Shown here: one piece after another, positions 1-11,438 of the stretch
Layout: each line of letters opens with the position of its first letter
How positions within the stretch are numbered: position 1 is the first letter of the stretch
Made by a program: the position numbers and the translations under genes
The notes under the pieces: model-generated
Seen by the model: only the letters and a program-made list of their open reading frames with translations
What the model was told of the DNA's origin: nothing
Databases searched by the model: none
DNA from: Cepaea nemoralis
Taxonomy: Eukaryota; Mollusca; Gastropoda; Stylommatophora; Helicidae
Assembly: GCA_014155875.1 (NCBI GenBank)
Contig: JACEFZ010004157.1
Coordinates: forward strand, 122,501 to 186,500
Direction: 5' to 3'
DNA: 64,000 nt

Positions 1-834
1 ATGAGTGTATGTGTGTGTAGGTTTCGGCACGAATCAATATATATTCTTCTATCAGAAGACAGCCGCCAACTTTCACCCGGTCGCAGCAACAGATACTTTC
101 CGCCATCACTGGCTTAGATATCTGACTCCATCTATCTTTCGTTTCCAGAAGAGAGTTGCTGTACAAACACTATGTCTTAAACTGTGAGAAGAGGCTCATT
201 TAAGCCCAGATCGCTATTCCTAAGTCTCAATCCTACTAGCTTTCTGACTGCGTTCAGAGCAGGTTTAAGTACAGGACAAGCTATGATCTGTGTGCTGTCT
301 GTCGCCTTAGTTTAAATCCACAGCAAAACTTCAACACACGAGAATGAGAGAGGGAGTAATGAAAGTGCTCTTCCTCTTATCTTTATATGTCCGTGGTGTG
401 AAGAAAGATTGTGTTATGTAACTGCTTAGCATCATTGACGGGTCCAGCGTTTATACTGCTGTGATTTATTCGAACACCTTGTGACATGATCGACCCTGTA
501 TCTAGCACTCTGATCGAACCACAGTCAAGCTAACAGCCCAGCTCCAGCACTCAAGTGAACGAATAAAAAGGAAAGATTGGTGTTGGAATGAGAGAATGAG
601 TGCATTGTGTCATCTTATCTTTCTTTCACTCTGTATATATGTGTTAATGAATGAGAGGCAGTATGAATCCTCACAATGAATGTTTCACATAGACCTCAAT
701 ATTCATACCAATTATGTGTTAATCATTATGTTAACTTAAGAGTGAAAATATTCAATGTATGCTTCTTTACATTATTACTTGGTTTCAACATGTGGAATGT
801 AATTTTATTAAACCATCACCCTGTTTGACAGAGT
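1..834. other. Intergenic, nothing recognised
   Basis: No reading frame with family resemblance, no repeat structure and no RNA fold was recognised. The stretch ends at a short (TAA)n run that is the 3' tail of the neighbouring LINE. Confidence 0.5.
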
Positions 835-3735
835 AATAATATAATAATAATAATAATAAGTCTTTATTTTCAAAGGGTTAAGAATTGGGCACGCAGGCCC
901 GTCTGACATTCTGCCCTTCTTCTCTATTTCCTCTCATACATTCTTTCATTCAACATCACTTATGAAGCAACTTTTGACAACAAAAGAACATTAAAACGCA
1001 TGAAAAATAATCAATAACAAATGACTCACTGAGGCAGTGTTTAACATGGGCATTATAAATACCTAAGTAGGGTGTAACGTGCCATACATAAGGGAATGTT
1101 TTTTGGCTAGTTGTCGTTGGAGATAAGTTACCATTATTGTCTTTTTTGTGTTATTTGTTATGGGGGGATGTAGTCTGTACTAAGGTAGTGTTCAAACAGG
1201 TTGCGAATGTATGAATCATGATTGGTGGTGTCTTTGATTTCTTGTGGAAGATTGTTCCACAACTGAGCGGCAGAGTATGCTAAGCTTGTTTTATATAAGT
1301 CTATCCTAGGTTTAGGGACATGAAGTATATTTAGTCGTTCGCTATGTCTAGCGTTATATTTAAACAATGGCCAAAGGTAGCTTGGAGCATTTTGAAATAG
1401 GATTTTGTGAATTAGTTTGGTCTTATTAAAAAGCAGGCGCTTGTGGAGTGGCAGTAACCGGAGACGTTTATATAGGTTAGAATTGTCGGTAAGCTTTTCA
1501 CCATTAATTAAACGCACTGCCCTTTTCTGGAGTGAATATAGGCGTTTTGTTATTGATTTGGAGCATCCATCCCAGACTGTGGAGCAGTAATCAATATGTG
1601 TTTGTATATGAGAAGTATAGAATATCTTTCTTGTGTTTTCGTCAAGGAAATGTTTAATTTTGGCAAGTTGGTATACTTTTTTGGCTATTTGTTTAACTAG
1701 AGCATGAACATGTGAGTTAAAAGTTAGATTTTGATCTATGATAACACCCAGTGTCTTGTGCTCGGTGACACTTTCTACAGGCGTGCTGCCAATGTGCAGC
1801 TGAAGAGTTCTCTGCGAGTTTAGAGTGTGAAGTCTTTGCCTGGTTCCTATTAACATAGACTTTGTTTTAGTAATGTTAATTTGCATGCGGTTTGCATGAC
1901 TCCAGTTAACTACACTATTTATTTCCTGTTGCAAGGATAATTCTAGCACATTACGATCAACAGCGTTCGTATATACTGTGCAGTCATCAGCAAATAGATC
2001 GCAGGACGACGACAGATTTAATGGAAGATCATTTATATAAATGGCAAATAATAGAGGGCCAAGAATAGACCCCTGAGGTACTCCAATATTAATGGTAATG
2101 GCTTGAGATAAAACTTTATTGTGTGATACTACTTGCTTTCTGTCTAATAAGAATGATTTTATTAATGTCACTATATTAAAACTTACTTTCATTGGTTCTA
2201 GTTTTTTAATTAGAATAGTATGATCTATCATATCGAATGCTTTCCTAAAGTCTATAAACACCGCTCCACATAGAGTATTGTTGTTAATATTTTGATGCCA
2301 GTTTTCTATCATGTTTGTTAGTGCCGTATGGCAAGAATATTTTGGCCGAAATCCTGACTGACTGTCAACTATCAGTTTATGGCGAACTAAGTGATCTAGT
2401 GTTGTTTTGTGGATGTGCTTTTCTAGCGGTTTGGATAATGAGGATAATATGGAAATTGGTCTATAATTACTCATGAGACGATTGTCTAGAGGACCAGCTT
2501 TTAAATGAGGATACACTTTAGCGATTTTAAAGGCTGATGGGAAGTGACCTCTGGTTATACATTGATTATATATAAAAGTTAGTGACTCGCAGATCGCCGG
2601 TGCAGCATGGCGAAGGATCCGACTACTAATTCCATCTAGTCCTGATGAGTTATTGTTTTTTAGATTACGGAGATGAGTAAATACTTCAGTTGTCGTCATT
2701 AGCGGTATGTTGGAGGAAATGTGTCCATAGCATTTGTTCTCACAGAATGATGATAATAAAGATATGTCATGAGGCGCATCTGGTATTGCAGCCTTCAGTT
2801 GGTTTATGTCGGACTGAAAGTATCTACTGAATTGATCACATGTAACCTGATTTGATGGTAATGATTGTGATGATTTGTGTTTGTTTGTCAAGGTATTAAT
2901 TGCTTTCCATATATCTTTAGTGTTGGTTTTATCTATTACTATGTTCTTAAAATAGTTTTTCTTTTCCTTCCGAATAACATATTGAACTTTGTTTCTCAGA
3001 CTACGGTACATAGTTAGATCTCTATTTTTGTGAGCCCTGTCGCGATCTCTCATAAGTTCAACTACCTCCTGTGTGATCCACGGGGGCTTTGTGTGATGTT
3101 TAACACGAACTTCCTTAAATGGAACATGTTTATCAAATATACTTAGAAAGGTCTTTAGCCAGTGGTCCAGAGCATCGTCTGGGTCAGGAAGCTGGTAAAC
3201 ATAATCTAGAGATGAGTTGACCAAATCTTGTAAGAAGACGTCTCGATTTAAATTTTTGTAATTTCTATATTTTATGCTTATATGTTTGTGTTTGGGAGTT
3301 TTGGTGCCCCTTCTCGACCACGTGCAACATACTGGATAGTGATCGCTCATTGCATTGATAGGTACACTACATTCTGTGATGTTATCAGCACACGTAGTAT
3401 AAATATGATCTATAAGTGTTGCAGATGATTTAGTGATTCTAGTGGCTTGTTTGACTAACTGTTGGAAATTATATGACTCTATTATGTTTTCCCATGTTTT
3501 GTTTGATTTGTTAGCGTCTATGTTGAAGTCACCTAGCAATATTATTTCCCTAGCATTACTAAAGACTACATCCATCATAGTGGTGAATTTTTCATACCAG
3601 ATATTTCCTGCACTGGGGTTTCGATAAAGATAGCCAACTACTAGCGGTATGCAATTTTAAGTAAAGGAGAGACACCTAATATGCTTTCATGCATAATCAC
3701 TTCTAAACTGTCAGGGGAAATATCACCCCAGTGTC
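835..3735 (-). mobile_element. Non-LTR retrotransposon, CR1/L2-like, 5'-truncated
   Basis: On the minus strand the element runs from a partial endonuclease through reverse transcriptase to a 3' untranslated region. It ends in AATAAAGAC followed by a (TTA)n tail at about 840-862, a usual way for CR1/L2-type LINEs to end. Endonuclease-like peptide (ISPDSLEVI) continues to about 3735 in another frame, so there is a frameshift near 3650 and a 5' truncation. No target duplication was identified. Group assignment rests on motif style (FIDFRKAFD, GVPQGSILGPLLF, FADD) and is an inference. Confidence 0.85.
1158..3578 (-). CDS. LINE ORF2: partial endonuclease plus reverse transcriptase
   Basis: An 806-residue open frame. 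Residues 1-90 are the C-terminal half of an APE-type endonuclease (GDFNID at 16-21, SDH at 78-80). Residues about 330-600 are reverse transcriptase, with SNYRPIS at 370-376, DFRKAFD at 443-449, GVPQGSILGP at 499-508 and catalytic FADD at 529-532. The remainder is the thumb and C-terminal region (TLGVIID, HIDYCSTVWDG). The protein would nick target DNA and copy the element RNA by target-primed reverse transcription. The annotated Met is internal. Coding similarity continues upstream (VVGYLYRNP at about 3640) until a stop near 3660. The RT is open and could be young, but loss of the endonuclease N-terminus makes autonomous activity unlikely. Confidence 0.9.
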   Translation of the reverse strand: MMDVVFSNAREIILLGDFNIDANKSNKTWENIIESYNFQQLVKQATRITKSSATLIDHIYTTCADNITECSVPINAMSDHYPVCCTWSRRGTKTPKHKHISIKYRNYKNLNRDVFLQDLVNSSLDYVYQLPDPDDALDHWLKTFLSIFDKHVPFKEVRVKHHTKPPWITQEVVELMRDRDRAHKNRDLTMYRSLRNKVQYVIRKEKKNYFKNIVIDKTNTKDIWKAINTLTNKHKSSQSLPSNQVTCDQFSRYFQSDINQLKAAIPDAPHDISLLSSFCENKCYGHISSNIPLMTTTEVFTHLRNLKNNNSSGLDGISSRILRHAAPAICESLTFIYNQCITRGHFPSAFKIAKVYPHLKAGPLDNRLMSNYRPISILSSLSKPLEKHIHKTTLDHLVRHKLIVDSQSGFRPKYSCHTALTNMIENWHQNINNNTLCGAVFIDFRKAFDMIDHTILIKKLEPMKVSFNIVTLIKSFLLDRKQVVSHNKVLSQAITINIGVPQGSILGPLLFAIYINDLPLNLSSSCDLFADDCTVYTNAVDRNVLELSLQQEINSVVNWSHANRMQINITKTKSMLIGTRQRLHTLNSQRTLQLHIGSTPVESVTEHKTLGVIIDQNLTFNSHVHALVKQIAKKVYQLAKIKHFLDENTRKIFYTSHIQTHIDYCSTVWDGCSKSITKRLYSLQKRAVRLINGEKLTDNSNLYKRLRLLPLHKRLLFNKTKLIHKILFQNAPSYLWPLFKYNARHSERLNILHVPKPRIDLYKTSLAYSAAQLWNNLPQEIKDTTNHDSYIRNLFEHYLSTDYIPP

Positions 3736-4229
3736 AGAAGAAGTAAGTAAAGGTAATGACAGAAGAGGTGAGAAGGTATAAACAGGAAAAGTAACCAGGC
3801 AGACTAAAACAATTGAGGCAGCACTGATTGGTAACATGAGTTATTATGAATAAGATGAACATTCATCCTGTCCTGTTCCATTACTATTTAGGATCAGCTG
3901 GGTGCATTTCATCATTAACTCTCCATCATTCCTCTCCTAGCCTTGTCATTCCCTGTGTCTGTGTCCTCTGTGAGAACATAAGCCAACAGATCACCATGTA
4001 CAAGAGCAGAATAAGAGGGCCTGCCAAATACAATTGCTGATGTCTAATGCCAGTACAAAGAAGAGACACTGTAGCTCTAACTTGTAGGTACTTCCTGAAT
4101 CTGCTACCTTCTGTAACTCCTGTCTGTAGCCCTTTTCATTCTTTTCAACTGAAGAATTATCATCCATTGACTAGATATAAATAGGATCACCATGTTTATT
4201 CACCTCAGGTGAGGATGACGGTTGCAGAA
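3736..4229. other. AT-rich spacer, nothing recognised
   Basis: No gene, RNA or repeat structure could be supported here. Confidence 0.4.
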
Positions 4230-4450
4230 TTTATCACCCAGATCATGCAGATTGTGATCTCTGGGATCTGCAGATAATCAAAGGATCTATATTCCATTCT
4301 CAAGATCATGCAGATTATATCCACAATGATCATGCAGATTATGACCACTGGGATCTACAGATGCAGATTACCCCAATGACTCTATATAATATCTCAAAGA
4401 TCTGCTTATTAACATCAGATCTGTAGATAAGTACCAACCTCACTGCAGAT
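4230..4450. repeat. Degenerate short repeats around GATCATGCAGATT
   Basis: GATCATGCAGATT and GGGATCTGCAGAT-like words recur at uneven spacing, with diverged spacers. It looks like an old minisatellite. Unit length cannot be fixed by eye. Confidence 0.5.
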
Positions 4451-5404
4451 TACTTAGAAATATGGCAGAGATCTTTGCAGCATTTCATCATTGATATAAC
4501 TTGATTCCACTCAGTGAACTCTTGACAAAGTGGGAATAATCAAGGACTTCAAAAGATAGAGAGTAGTTATGAACATCTCTGAATTTATAGTGGTGTGGGG
4601 ACAGTTTAGACTAGGAGGTTCACTAATTAAATACTTGAAAATTCACCAGCTACACTTTGTGTAGTGCAGAGACAATGGTAGGAAAATCAGTGTGGAGGCT
4701 CAGTGGCTTAATGAATGAATTGACATTAGATCTTCTGAGAGTTCCAGTTTCTATAGTAAACTTAGCAACCTTAACCCAGAGACTATTGTGTGTAATCAAC
4801 TTTAGATCTTCTGAGAGTTCCATTTTTCATAGTAAATTCAGGAACATTATCCCAGAGACTATTGTGTGTAATTCATATGTTCATAAATGCTTTACTGGCT
4901 TATTTCCACAATTTTTGGTTAATAAACAAAATTAACTTTTCCTGCATTCTTTTGTCAAGTACATTGTGGTGTGACAAAACATTTGATTATTTGTGTGTTT
5001 AGTTAATAAAACTACATCACATAATTGTAGAATTTGGGACGACAGGTGGCTGGGTAAACACTAATAGACAGCAACGTCCTGTTCTATTGTAATCTCCCAG
5101 GTCCTAGATTACTCAGAAAAGGGAACTTTAAATTATATACATTTCCTGTAATCATTTCACCTTTAAGGGAAAATGATTACAGGTGGGGGACTCATGAGCT
5201 AGATAAGTTTCTCTTTTCGAGAAGGAAGGTTTTGGAGGGAGGTTATCAACATTCCTGGGAAACCCCTAGATTTCCAGAGCTAATATGGGACACTTTGGCT
5301 TCCAAGGACCCATCCCCTCCAAACTAAATTAGTCCCATTCTCATAGCTTTACTTCCTTGTGGGGTAGGCCAAGGTTTGTACTGCTTCCTAATTCCCAATA
5401 TACC
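4451..5404. other. Spacer, nothing recognised
   Basis: A short imperfect duplication is visible (TTTAGATCTTCTGAGAGTTCCA-like text near 4730 and 4800). No protein or RNA gene could be supported. Confidence 0.4.
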
Positions 5405-6378
5405 ACAGGTAGTTGTTGAAGTAGTCACGTGTGAGTTGTTAAAGTAGAATTTGTTGAAGTAGTAGTAGTTGAAGTAGTAGTGGTTGAAGCTGAAGTGTGT
5501 AAGTGGTTGAAGCTGTTGTGTATATGTTGTTGAAGCAGTAGTGTGCGAATTGTTGAAGTAGTAGTGTGCGAATTGTTGAAGCAGTAGTGTGCGAATTGTT
5601 GAAGCAGTAGTAAGTTTATTGTTGAAGCAGTAGTGTGTGAATTGTTGAAGTAGTAGTGTGTGAATTGTGGAAGTAGTAGTGCATAAATTCTTGAAGTAGT
5701 AGTGTGTGAATTGTTGAAGTAGCAGTGTGTGAATTGTTGAAGAAGTAGTGTATGAATTGTCGAAGTAGTAGTGCATAAATACTTGAAGTAGTAATATGTG
5801 AATTGTTGAAGTAGTAGTGTGTGAATTGTTGAAGTAGTAGTGCATAAATTCTTGATGTAGTAGTGTGTGAATTGTTGAAGTAGTAGTGTGTGAATTGTTG
5901 AAGTAGTAGTACATAAATTCTTGAAGTAGCAGTATGTGAATTGTTGAAGTGACAGTATATAATGTGTTGAAGTAGTAGCGTGTGATTTGTTGAAGCAGTG
6001 GTGTGAATTGTTGAAGTAGTAGTGTGTGAATTGTTTGAATGGTAGTCTAAAAGTTGTTGAAGTGGTAGCGTGCGTATGAGTTGTTGAAGCAGTAGTGTAT
6101 AAGTTTGTGAAGTAGTAGTGTGCGAATTATTGAAGTAGTAGTGTGTGAATTGTTGAAGCAGTAGTACATAAGTTGTTGAAGTAGTAGTGTATGAATTGTT
6201 AAAGTAACAGTGGATGAATTGTTGAAGTAGTAGTGTGTGAGTTGTTGAAGCAGTAGTGTGTGAGTTGTTGAAGCAGTAGTGTGTGAATTGTTGAAGCAGT
6301 AGTGTGTGAGTTGTTGAAGCAGTAGTGTGTGAGTTGTTGAAGTAGTAGTGTGTGAATTGTTGAAGTAGTAGTGCAAGC
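5405..6378. repeat. 23-bp minisatellite, about 42 copies
   Basis: The tandem unit contains GAATTGTTGAAGTAGTA followed by GTGTGT. Point variants such as GAAGCAGTA and GAGTTG are interspersed. Because 23 is not a multiple of 3, long minus-strand frames read through the array in a 23-residue cycle (THTLLLQQ, HYYFNNS). They are by-products of the repeat, not genes. Confidence 0.92.
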
Positions 6379-7092
6379 TGTTTAGTATAAGTTTTATCAG
6401 AAGACTTGATTCAAGCTTAATGTAACATACGCTCAGACATTGGGCACAATAAGAAAATGTGTATACCTGAGAACATTAGGAGAGAAGAAGAAAGGTCAGA
6501 ATCCTAGAGAGGAAGTTAGACCTGTGCAAGGTTAATCACACTGGACACGGTGTGCAGTGCTTGGCCAGCGGGTTGCCTAGATTGGGACGTGTAACAGTTG
6601 ATTGGCGACACGTCACACCCTGGATATGTAACTACCTACACAGATGGCTCAGTGCCGAGAGTCAAACACAATTTCTGTGTGTTCATAACAAAGGCAAATT
6701 GACTGTGTTTAAGACAGAAGAGCCTGCTTTACGATTCTACGTATAATCTGAAAATGAAGGTGGAGGCAGTCACTGAGGTGTTCAGTCGATTTGAAGACAA
6801 ACTGCACATACATGTCATGATTGTAACGGACTCATTATGCTGAGAAGGGTTAAGCGTGCATCGTACAGAATGACATGCTTCAATTACAAACCAAAGTTAG
6901 GAGGCATCCTGTGGATCTGCTCCCCATGAGATGCTGGTTTGTTGGGGCACGAGCAGATATAGACTGGCTGGGTCTGCACAGATGGGGGTGGTGCTGGTGT
7001 ACGACAAGATTGATGTCGTCAAGGTTATTTGGGATCACGTGAATTGTGTGAAAGAACAGTTAAATCACCATTTTGTGGATAAAATACGAGGC
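6379..7092. other. Left flank of the LTR retrotransposon, nothing recognised
   Basis: No coding similarity or repeat structure was seen. This is the pre-insertion flank up to the AGGTG target copy. Confidence 0.4.
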
Positions 7093-7097
7093 AGGTG
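7093..7097. repeat. Target site duplication, left copy (AGGTG)
   Basis: AGGTG directly abuts the TG end of the left LTR and is repeated exactly at 16494-16498. Five base pairs is the usual Ty3/gypsy integration footprint. Confidence 0.9.
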
Positions 7098-7670
7098 TGT
7101 CTTGACACATGCCGACGCATCTCAACTCCAAGACATAAAGTTGCTCGTACTCAACAACAACATAATAAACAGCGCTCACCTTGATGAAACAGACGCAAAC
7201 CAGCCGACGGCAATTTCAGGCATTTATTACATGCTCTCGCAGAACAACAAAGAACGCTACTCCATATTATAACCTCCCCCTGAAGACGGGGACGGGCGGT
7301 TATACAGTTATACAGACTCAGTTCCCGAATTCTGCTCATTGCTTCAGGAAGGTCGCTCTTTTCCCAAGGATTTACCTAGCCGCGTTTAACTCGTCTAAGG
7401 GTTATTCCTGTCCCGGTCCCATCACTGTATGAATGTGAGACAACAGACGATTTCCTCGCTCACTAAGAAGATTGCGACAACCAGATCCTATCCTCTCCAA
7501 CACGGAGCCCATAGAAAACACCGCTGTCCTGATGTCCTCTCCCGAAGCGTCCCCGTTGCCGTGTTATGACGTCGTCCACATCGGCCTTAGTTTCTCATAT
7601 GGTCATCTAGTTTTGTGACTTGTCTGGGAATATCCCTTTCTATTTGGTGGCGCGTGGCCGCTGTGTGGCA
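7098..7670 (-). repeat. 3' LTR (left in window)
   Basis: A 573-bp direct repeat of 15930-16493. It begins TG and ends CA in plus-strand reading. Small differences from its partner include a few indels near 7335-7390 and an extra TAGTTTC near 7591. Confidence 0.95.
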
Positions 7671-8666
7671 TAATGCCCCCTCCCCGATAAAAAAAATGAT
7701 ATATCATTTTTTTCTCCTCTAAATATGTATATATGATATTTACAACTATGACCATAACTTTTCTTAACCCACAATCACATATTTCTAGGATCTACCACGT
7801 TACCAACCCTCAAAAATTTTTATTTTAAAAGCTACATAACGGGCACGCCCACCTGTCCAATCCCTCCGTTGGACGTCGTGTGGCTGATCATGGGCAATCA
7901 AACCAACTAATAAACATATTACTCCCTACCTTCTCCTAATGACAAGTGTGTCCTAGCTCTAGATATTACCATGAGTTTCGGACGAGGGTAATAATGAAGT
8001 TTTTCCCAGTAACCATGTTAGTTGTAGTTGGTCCTTGTTGTTGTTCTCGTACCATATAATCATTTCTTTTTCCAACTCATCTTTATGGGTAGGGTAGCCT
8101 TATCTGCTTTCCACCTTGAAACTTTTTTTTTTATCGATCCTTTTCTGATTGTATATTATTCTTTGGCTCTTCTTGAAGTGTTCCATATACCATAATATTA
8201 ATTAATAATACACAACCTTCTTAATTCAAATAACAATCAATAATTAACTATCGTCGAATTAACCAACCCCCAATGGTAATTATTTTCTAAGTATTATTTA
8301 AATCCAACCATAAAATAATGAACAACTTATTAATAAACTATCACCATATAGAATAAAGACAGTTAAGTTCACAACAAAATACTTGGTAATTTGATCACCG
8401 AATATACCATGTCCCAAGCACGCATCACGTGTAGTCTGATCATTTTCATCCTCGCGCTGATTCTGTCGTGAATATAAAATTAGTCACAAATGTACCTATT
8501 CGCCTCCATTCTATTTGTAATAATAATTTACCTATAAATTTGATTGTTATAACATTGATTCTCTAATAAGGCGCTATGTGCATATATCTTATCAACTTAA
8601 TAACTTATGAAAGAACAGAACAATAAAATACAACTAATTAACTTATAACAAAGATCTGTCTTTCAC
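7671..8666 (-). other. Noncoding segment between RNase H and 3' LTR
   Basis: About 1 kb of AT-rich sequence inside the retrotransposon. No envelope-like frame, signal peptide or membrane segment was seen. A perfect 24-bp palindrome (A7-TGATATATCA-T7) lies at 7690-7713, next to the polypurine tract. Confidence 0.6.
7675..7685 (-). promoter_or_regulatory. Polypurine tract of the LTR element
   Basis: Read on minus, GGGGAGGGGG lies five bases upstream of the 3' LTR. This is the expected primer site for plus-strand DNA synthesis, and it confirms the minus orientation of the element. Confidence 0.8.
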
Positions 8667-9056
8667 CTATAATCGACTGAGAATGTCAGCAAGATTATTA
8701 TCCTTTCCTGGAATGTGACAGATGTCAAATTCGTAATCTTGTAATAGTAAAGACCATCTATGTATTCTTGAGTTCTTCGGATGACCCGATTTAAAGATTT
8801 GTAAAGGTTTGTTATCCGAAAGAACCAGACATTTCCTACCTAGTAAGTATCTAGAGAACTTCTCAATACTTTCAATTAAAGCTAGAGCCTCTAGTTCAGT
8901 AACAGCATAGTTTCTCTGAGTTTCAGATAGCTTCTTACTGAAGTAAAGAATAGGGTGTAGTTTCCCTTCATGCAATTGAAGTAATAAAGCTGAAATAGCA
9001 TGTAAACTAGCATCCGTTTGTAAAACAAAGTCTTTTGAAATATCAGGTAATTTCAA
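8667..9056 (-). pseudogene. Pol: RNase H domain
   Basis: A 129-residue Ty3/gypsy-type RNase H that degrades the RNA strand of the RNA:DNA hybrid. The acidic set is visible: D15 in LQTDAS, E in TELEAL (about 54-56), D81 in LSDNKPL and D124 in NLADILSR. The C-terminal IPGKDNNLADILSRL is typical of the family. It is severed from the RT by a frame break at 9057-9069 but is otherwise complete. Confidence 0.9.
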
Positions 9057-9069
9057 AATAGGATATGTA

Positions 9070-9618
9070 CTAAATAGAGTTTTTATTTGTTGTAATAATT
9101 TCTCTTGATCCTCTGTCCAAACTATCTTTGTTGTTTGATCCTTTCTTTAAAAGTTCTGAGAATGTTGCTGTCATATCAGCGAAGTTAGGAATAAACTTCT
9201 GATAATAATTAATCAACCCTAATACACTTCTAAGTTCCTTCTTAGATGTAGGAGGTTTGATATTAAGAATCTTTGTCACAACAACTGGATCTGTTTTTCT
9301 AAATCCGTTAGAAAGTCTATGACCTAGAAATTGTATTTCAGTAAAACCTATCTCAATTTTACTTGGTTTAGCTTTCAACCCGTGCTCCTGTATTCTATAG
9401 AATACCTGTTTGAGAATCTTAACATGTGTGTCTATATCTGCAGTATGTATACAGATATCATCCATATATGTCGCTACGTTAGTAATTCCATGGAGTAATC
9501 TTCTCATCATTCGCATGAATGTACTTGGTGCATTTTGTAAACCAAATGAAAGATATGCCCATTCATATAAGCCTAATGGTGTGCTAAAAGCTGTAATATG
9601 CTTTGAATCTTCCTCCAT
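9070..9618 (-). pseudogene. Pol: reverse transcriptase palm and connection
   Basis: 182 residues carry the RT palm: LSFGLQNAPSTFMRMM (23-38), the catalytic box YMDD (51-54), FLGHRLSNG, and the connection with KKELRSVLGLINYYQKFIPNF. It copies element RNA into DNA. A break at 9619-9663 separates it from the RT fingers in the upstream frame, and another frameshift follows near residue 165 before RNase H. The order RT-connection-RNase H is normal for Ty3/gypsy. Confidence 0.92.
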
Positions 9619-9663
9619 TGGAATTTGCCAATACCCTTTTGTCAGGTCAATTTTCGAAAATAG

Positions 9664-10458
9664 TTACGAATTTGCCATGGTTTTGATCAACTCATCAATG
9701 TTTGGCATAGGCTCTGCATCCAGTAAAGTCAATTCATTAACTTTCCTATAATCAACACACAACCGTAATGAACCATCCTTCTTTTTCACGATTACGACTG
9801 GTGAACAATAGTTTGAAATTGACTTTTTAATAATTCCAGTCTTATCTAGATCTGAAATTTCTGCATTAACCTTTTCCAAGTAATGTATTGGAATAGGATA
9901 TGGCTTTACCTTTACTGGAACATTTGACAACAAAGTTATTTTATGTTTAATGAGTGTTGTCTGTCCTGGTTTATCTGAAAACATTGAGCTATATACTTTT
10001 ATTGCTGTAATAAGTTTTTCTTTATCCTGTGCTGATAAATCTTTACTTATCTGTATCGCTTTCCAATCACTATCGCTATTAACTATAGGTGTTGGAATCT
10101 GTTGTTTTATCGCATCTTCTTGTTGTTCATTAATTACCCAACAAGCTGTTGCTATCCTATGAGGAATTTGTTGTGTCACTTGACCTGAGTTATCCTCACG
10201 TGGAATATATGGCTTCAACATATTAATATGAAAAATCTTATGTTTGCCATTCACATCAATACGATAATCTACATCGCTAATCTTTTTAATTACTTTAAAT
10301 GGACCCTGCCATGATGTAACAAGACAATCTCGACGATCAGGTAATAATAACCATACCTCTTCTTCTTCTTTCAAGACTATTGTCTTGGCGTTCCTATTAC
10401 CATATTGTCTGTATCTCTCTCTCCAGCTTTCTCCAGTGCAGATTTTGCAATCTGACAA
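9664..10458 (-). pseudogene. Pol: integrase C-terminal GPY/F module followed by RT fingers
   Basis: One uninterrupted 264-residue frame joins two domains. Residues about 30-87 are the integrase C-terminal GPY/F-like module (VWLLLP, WQGPFKVIKK, HKIFHINMLKPY). Residues about 170-264 are the RT N-terminus (YPIPIHYLEKVNAEI, SPVVIVKKKDGS at 219-230, LRLCVDYRKVN at 231-241). This frame is the key evidence that INT precedes RT here by design rather than by rearrangement. The first 25 residues are out of frame relative to the integrase core frame upstream, which overlaps it. Confidence 0.92.
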
Positions 10459-11438
10459 GCTGTGATAATGTTGTCTCTTAGTTGTGTCACCATTTCATAT
10501 GCATCTCTTTTCGGATGATCATATGTTTTATTTGTGAGTAAGTCATTATATATTAATAATGGACCTCTTGGATTTGCTCCATATACCAACTCGAATGGAG
10601 AAAACCCTGTACTAAATTGTGGTACCTCTCGGTATGCAAATAGTACAGCTGGTAATAGAATATCCCAATCTTTGGGTCTTTCCGCAGCTACTTTTGCCAG
10701 AGTTCGTTTAAGAACTCCATTGTAGTTCTCATTCACACCATTTGTCATCGGGTGCCAAGGTGAACTAAATACCTGTGGAATTCCAAGTATCTTCATTGCT
10801 TCTTGAGTAGCCGTCGATATAAACTGACTACCTCTATCTGATAATATGCAGCTAGGAAATCCTATTCTGCTAAAATTATCAACAATGAATCTAGAATGGA
10901 TCTACTCGTGATACATTTTAAAGGAATAGCCTCTGGCCAACGAGTGCAAAGATCAATCATAGTTAATATGAATCTATTGCCTCGATCAGTAGTTGTATTT
11001 AGCGGACCCACAATATCTATAGCTATTTTCTGAAATGGTCGTGATGCCAAATCAGTTTTCTGAACATGTGCTTTGGGATGTTTGCCTTTTTGCATGTGTC
11101 ATCTGACATAATGTACATAACGTACACGTGTGGTAATGTCTTTGTTATATCCAGGCCAATAGAACTGCGTTAGCAATCTATTAGTGGTTTTAGCAATCCC
11201 CATATGACCAGCGAATGGAGAATCATGTGCTAATTTTAATGCCTTCAGTACGATATTTCGATGGAAGTACTGTCTGAAAATAACGTGATGTACCTCTATC
11301 ATATCGTCTCAATAAAATATTATTGTCTAGGAAAAATTTCCAATTGCCTCTTTTACCTTGTTTTATTGGTTTACTCAGTTTTTTAAAACAAAATTTTAGA
11401 GTTGGATCCTGTTTCTGATCTTCTGGTAAATCAGTCAC
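10377..11438 (-). pseudogene. Pol: integrase, frameshifted
   Basis: Integrase spans several frames. Frame 11438-11223 holds the pre-integrase part (DLPEDQKQDPTLKF). Frame 11302-11099 has the zinc-binding region (HDSPFAGHMG, FYWPGYNKDI); its CxxC is damaged (YVHYVR, stop, CQKGK). The core follows with the first Asp in AIDIVGPL (frame 11095-10862), the second in ILSDRGSQF (about 10830) and the Glu in NENYNGVLK (frame 10796-10377). These DDE residues would catalyse strand transfer of the cDNA. At least three frame breaks make it a pseudogene. Confidence 0.9.

Noticed and set aside
7671..8666. Envelope-like third gene of the LTR element
   Set aside because: No open frame, signal peptide or membrane segment on the element strand.
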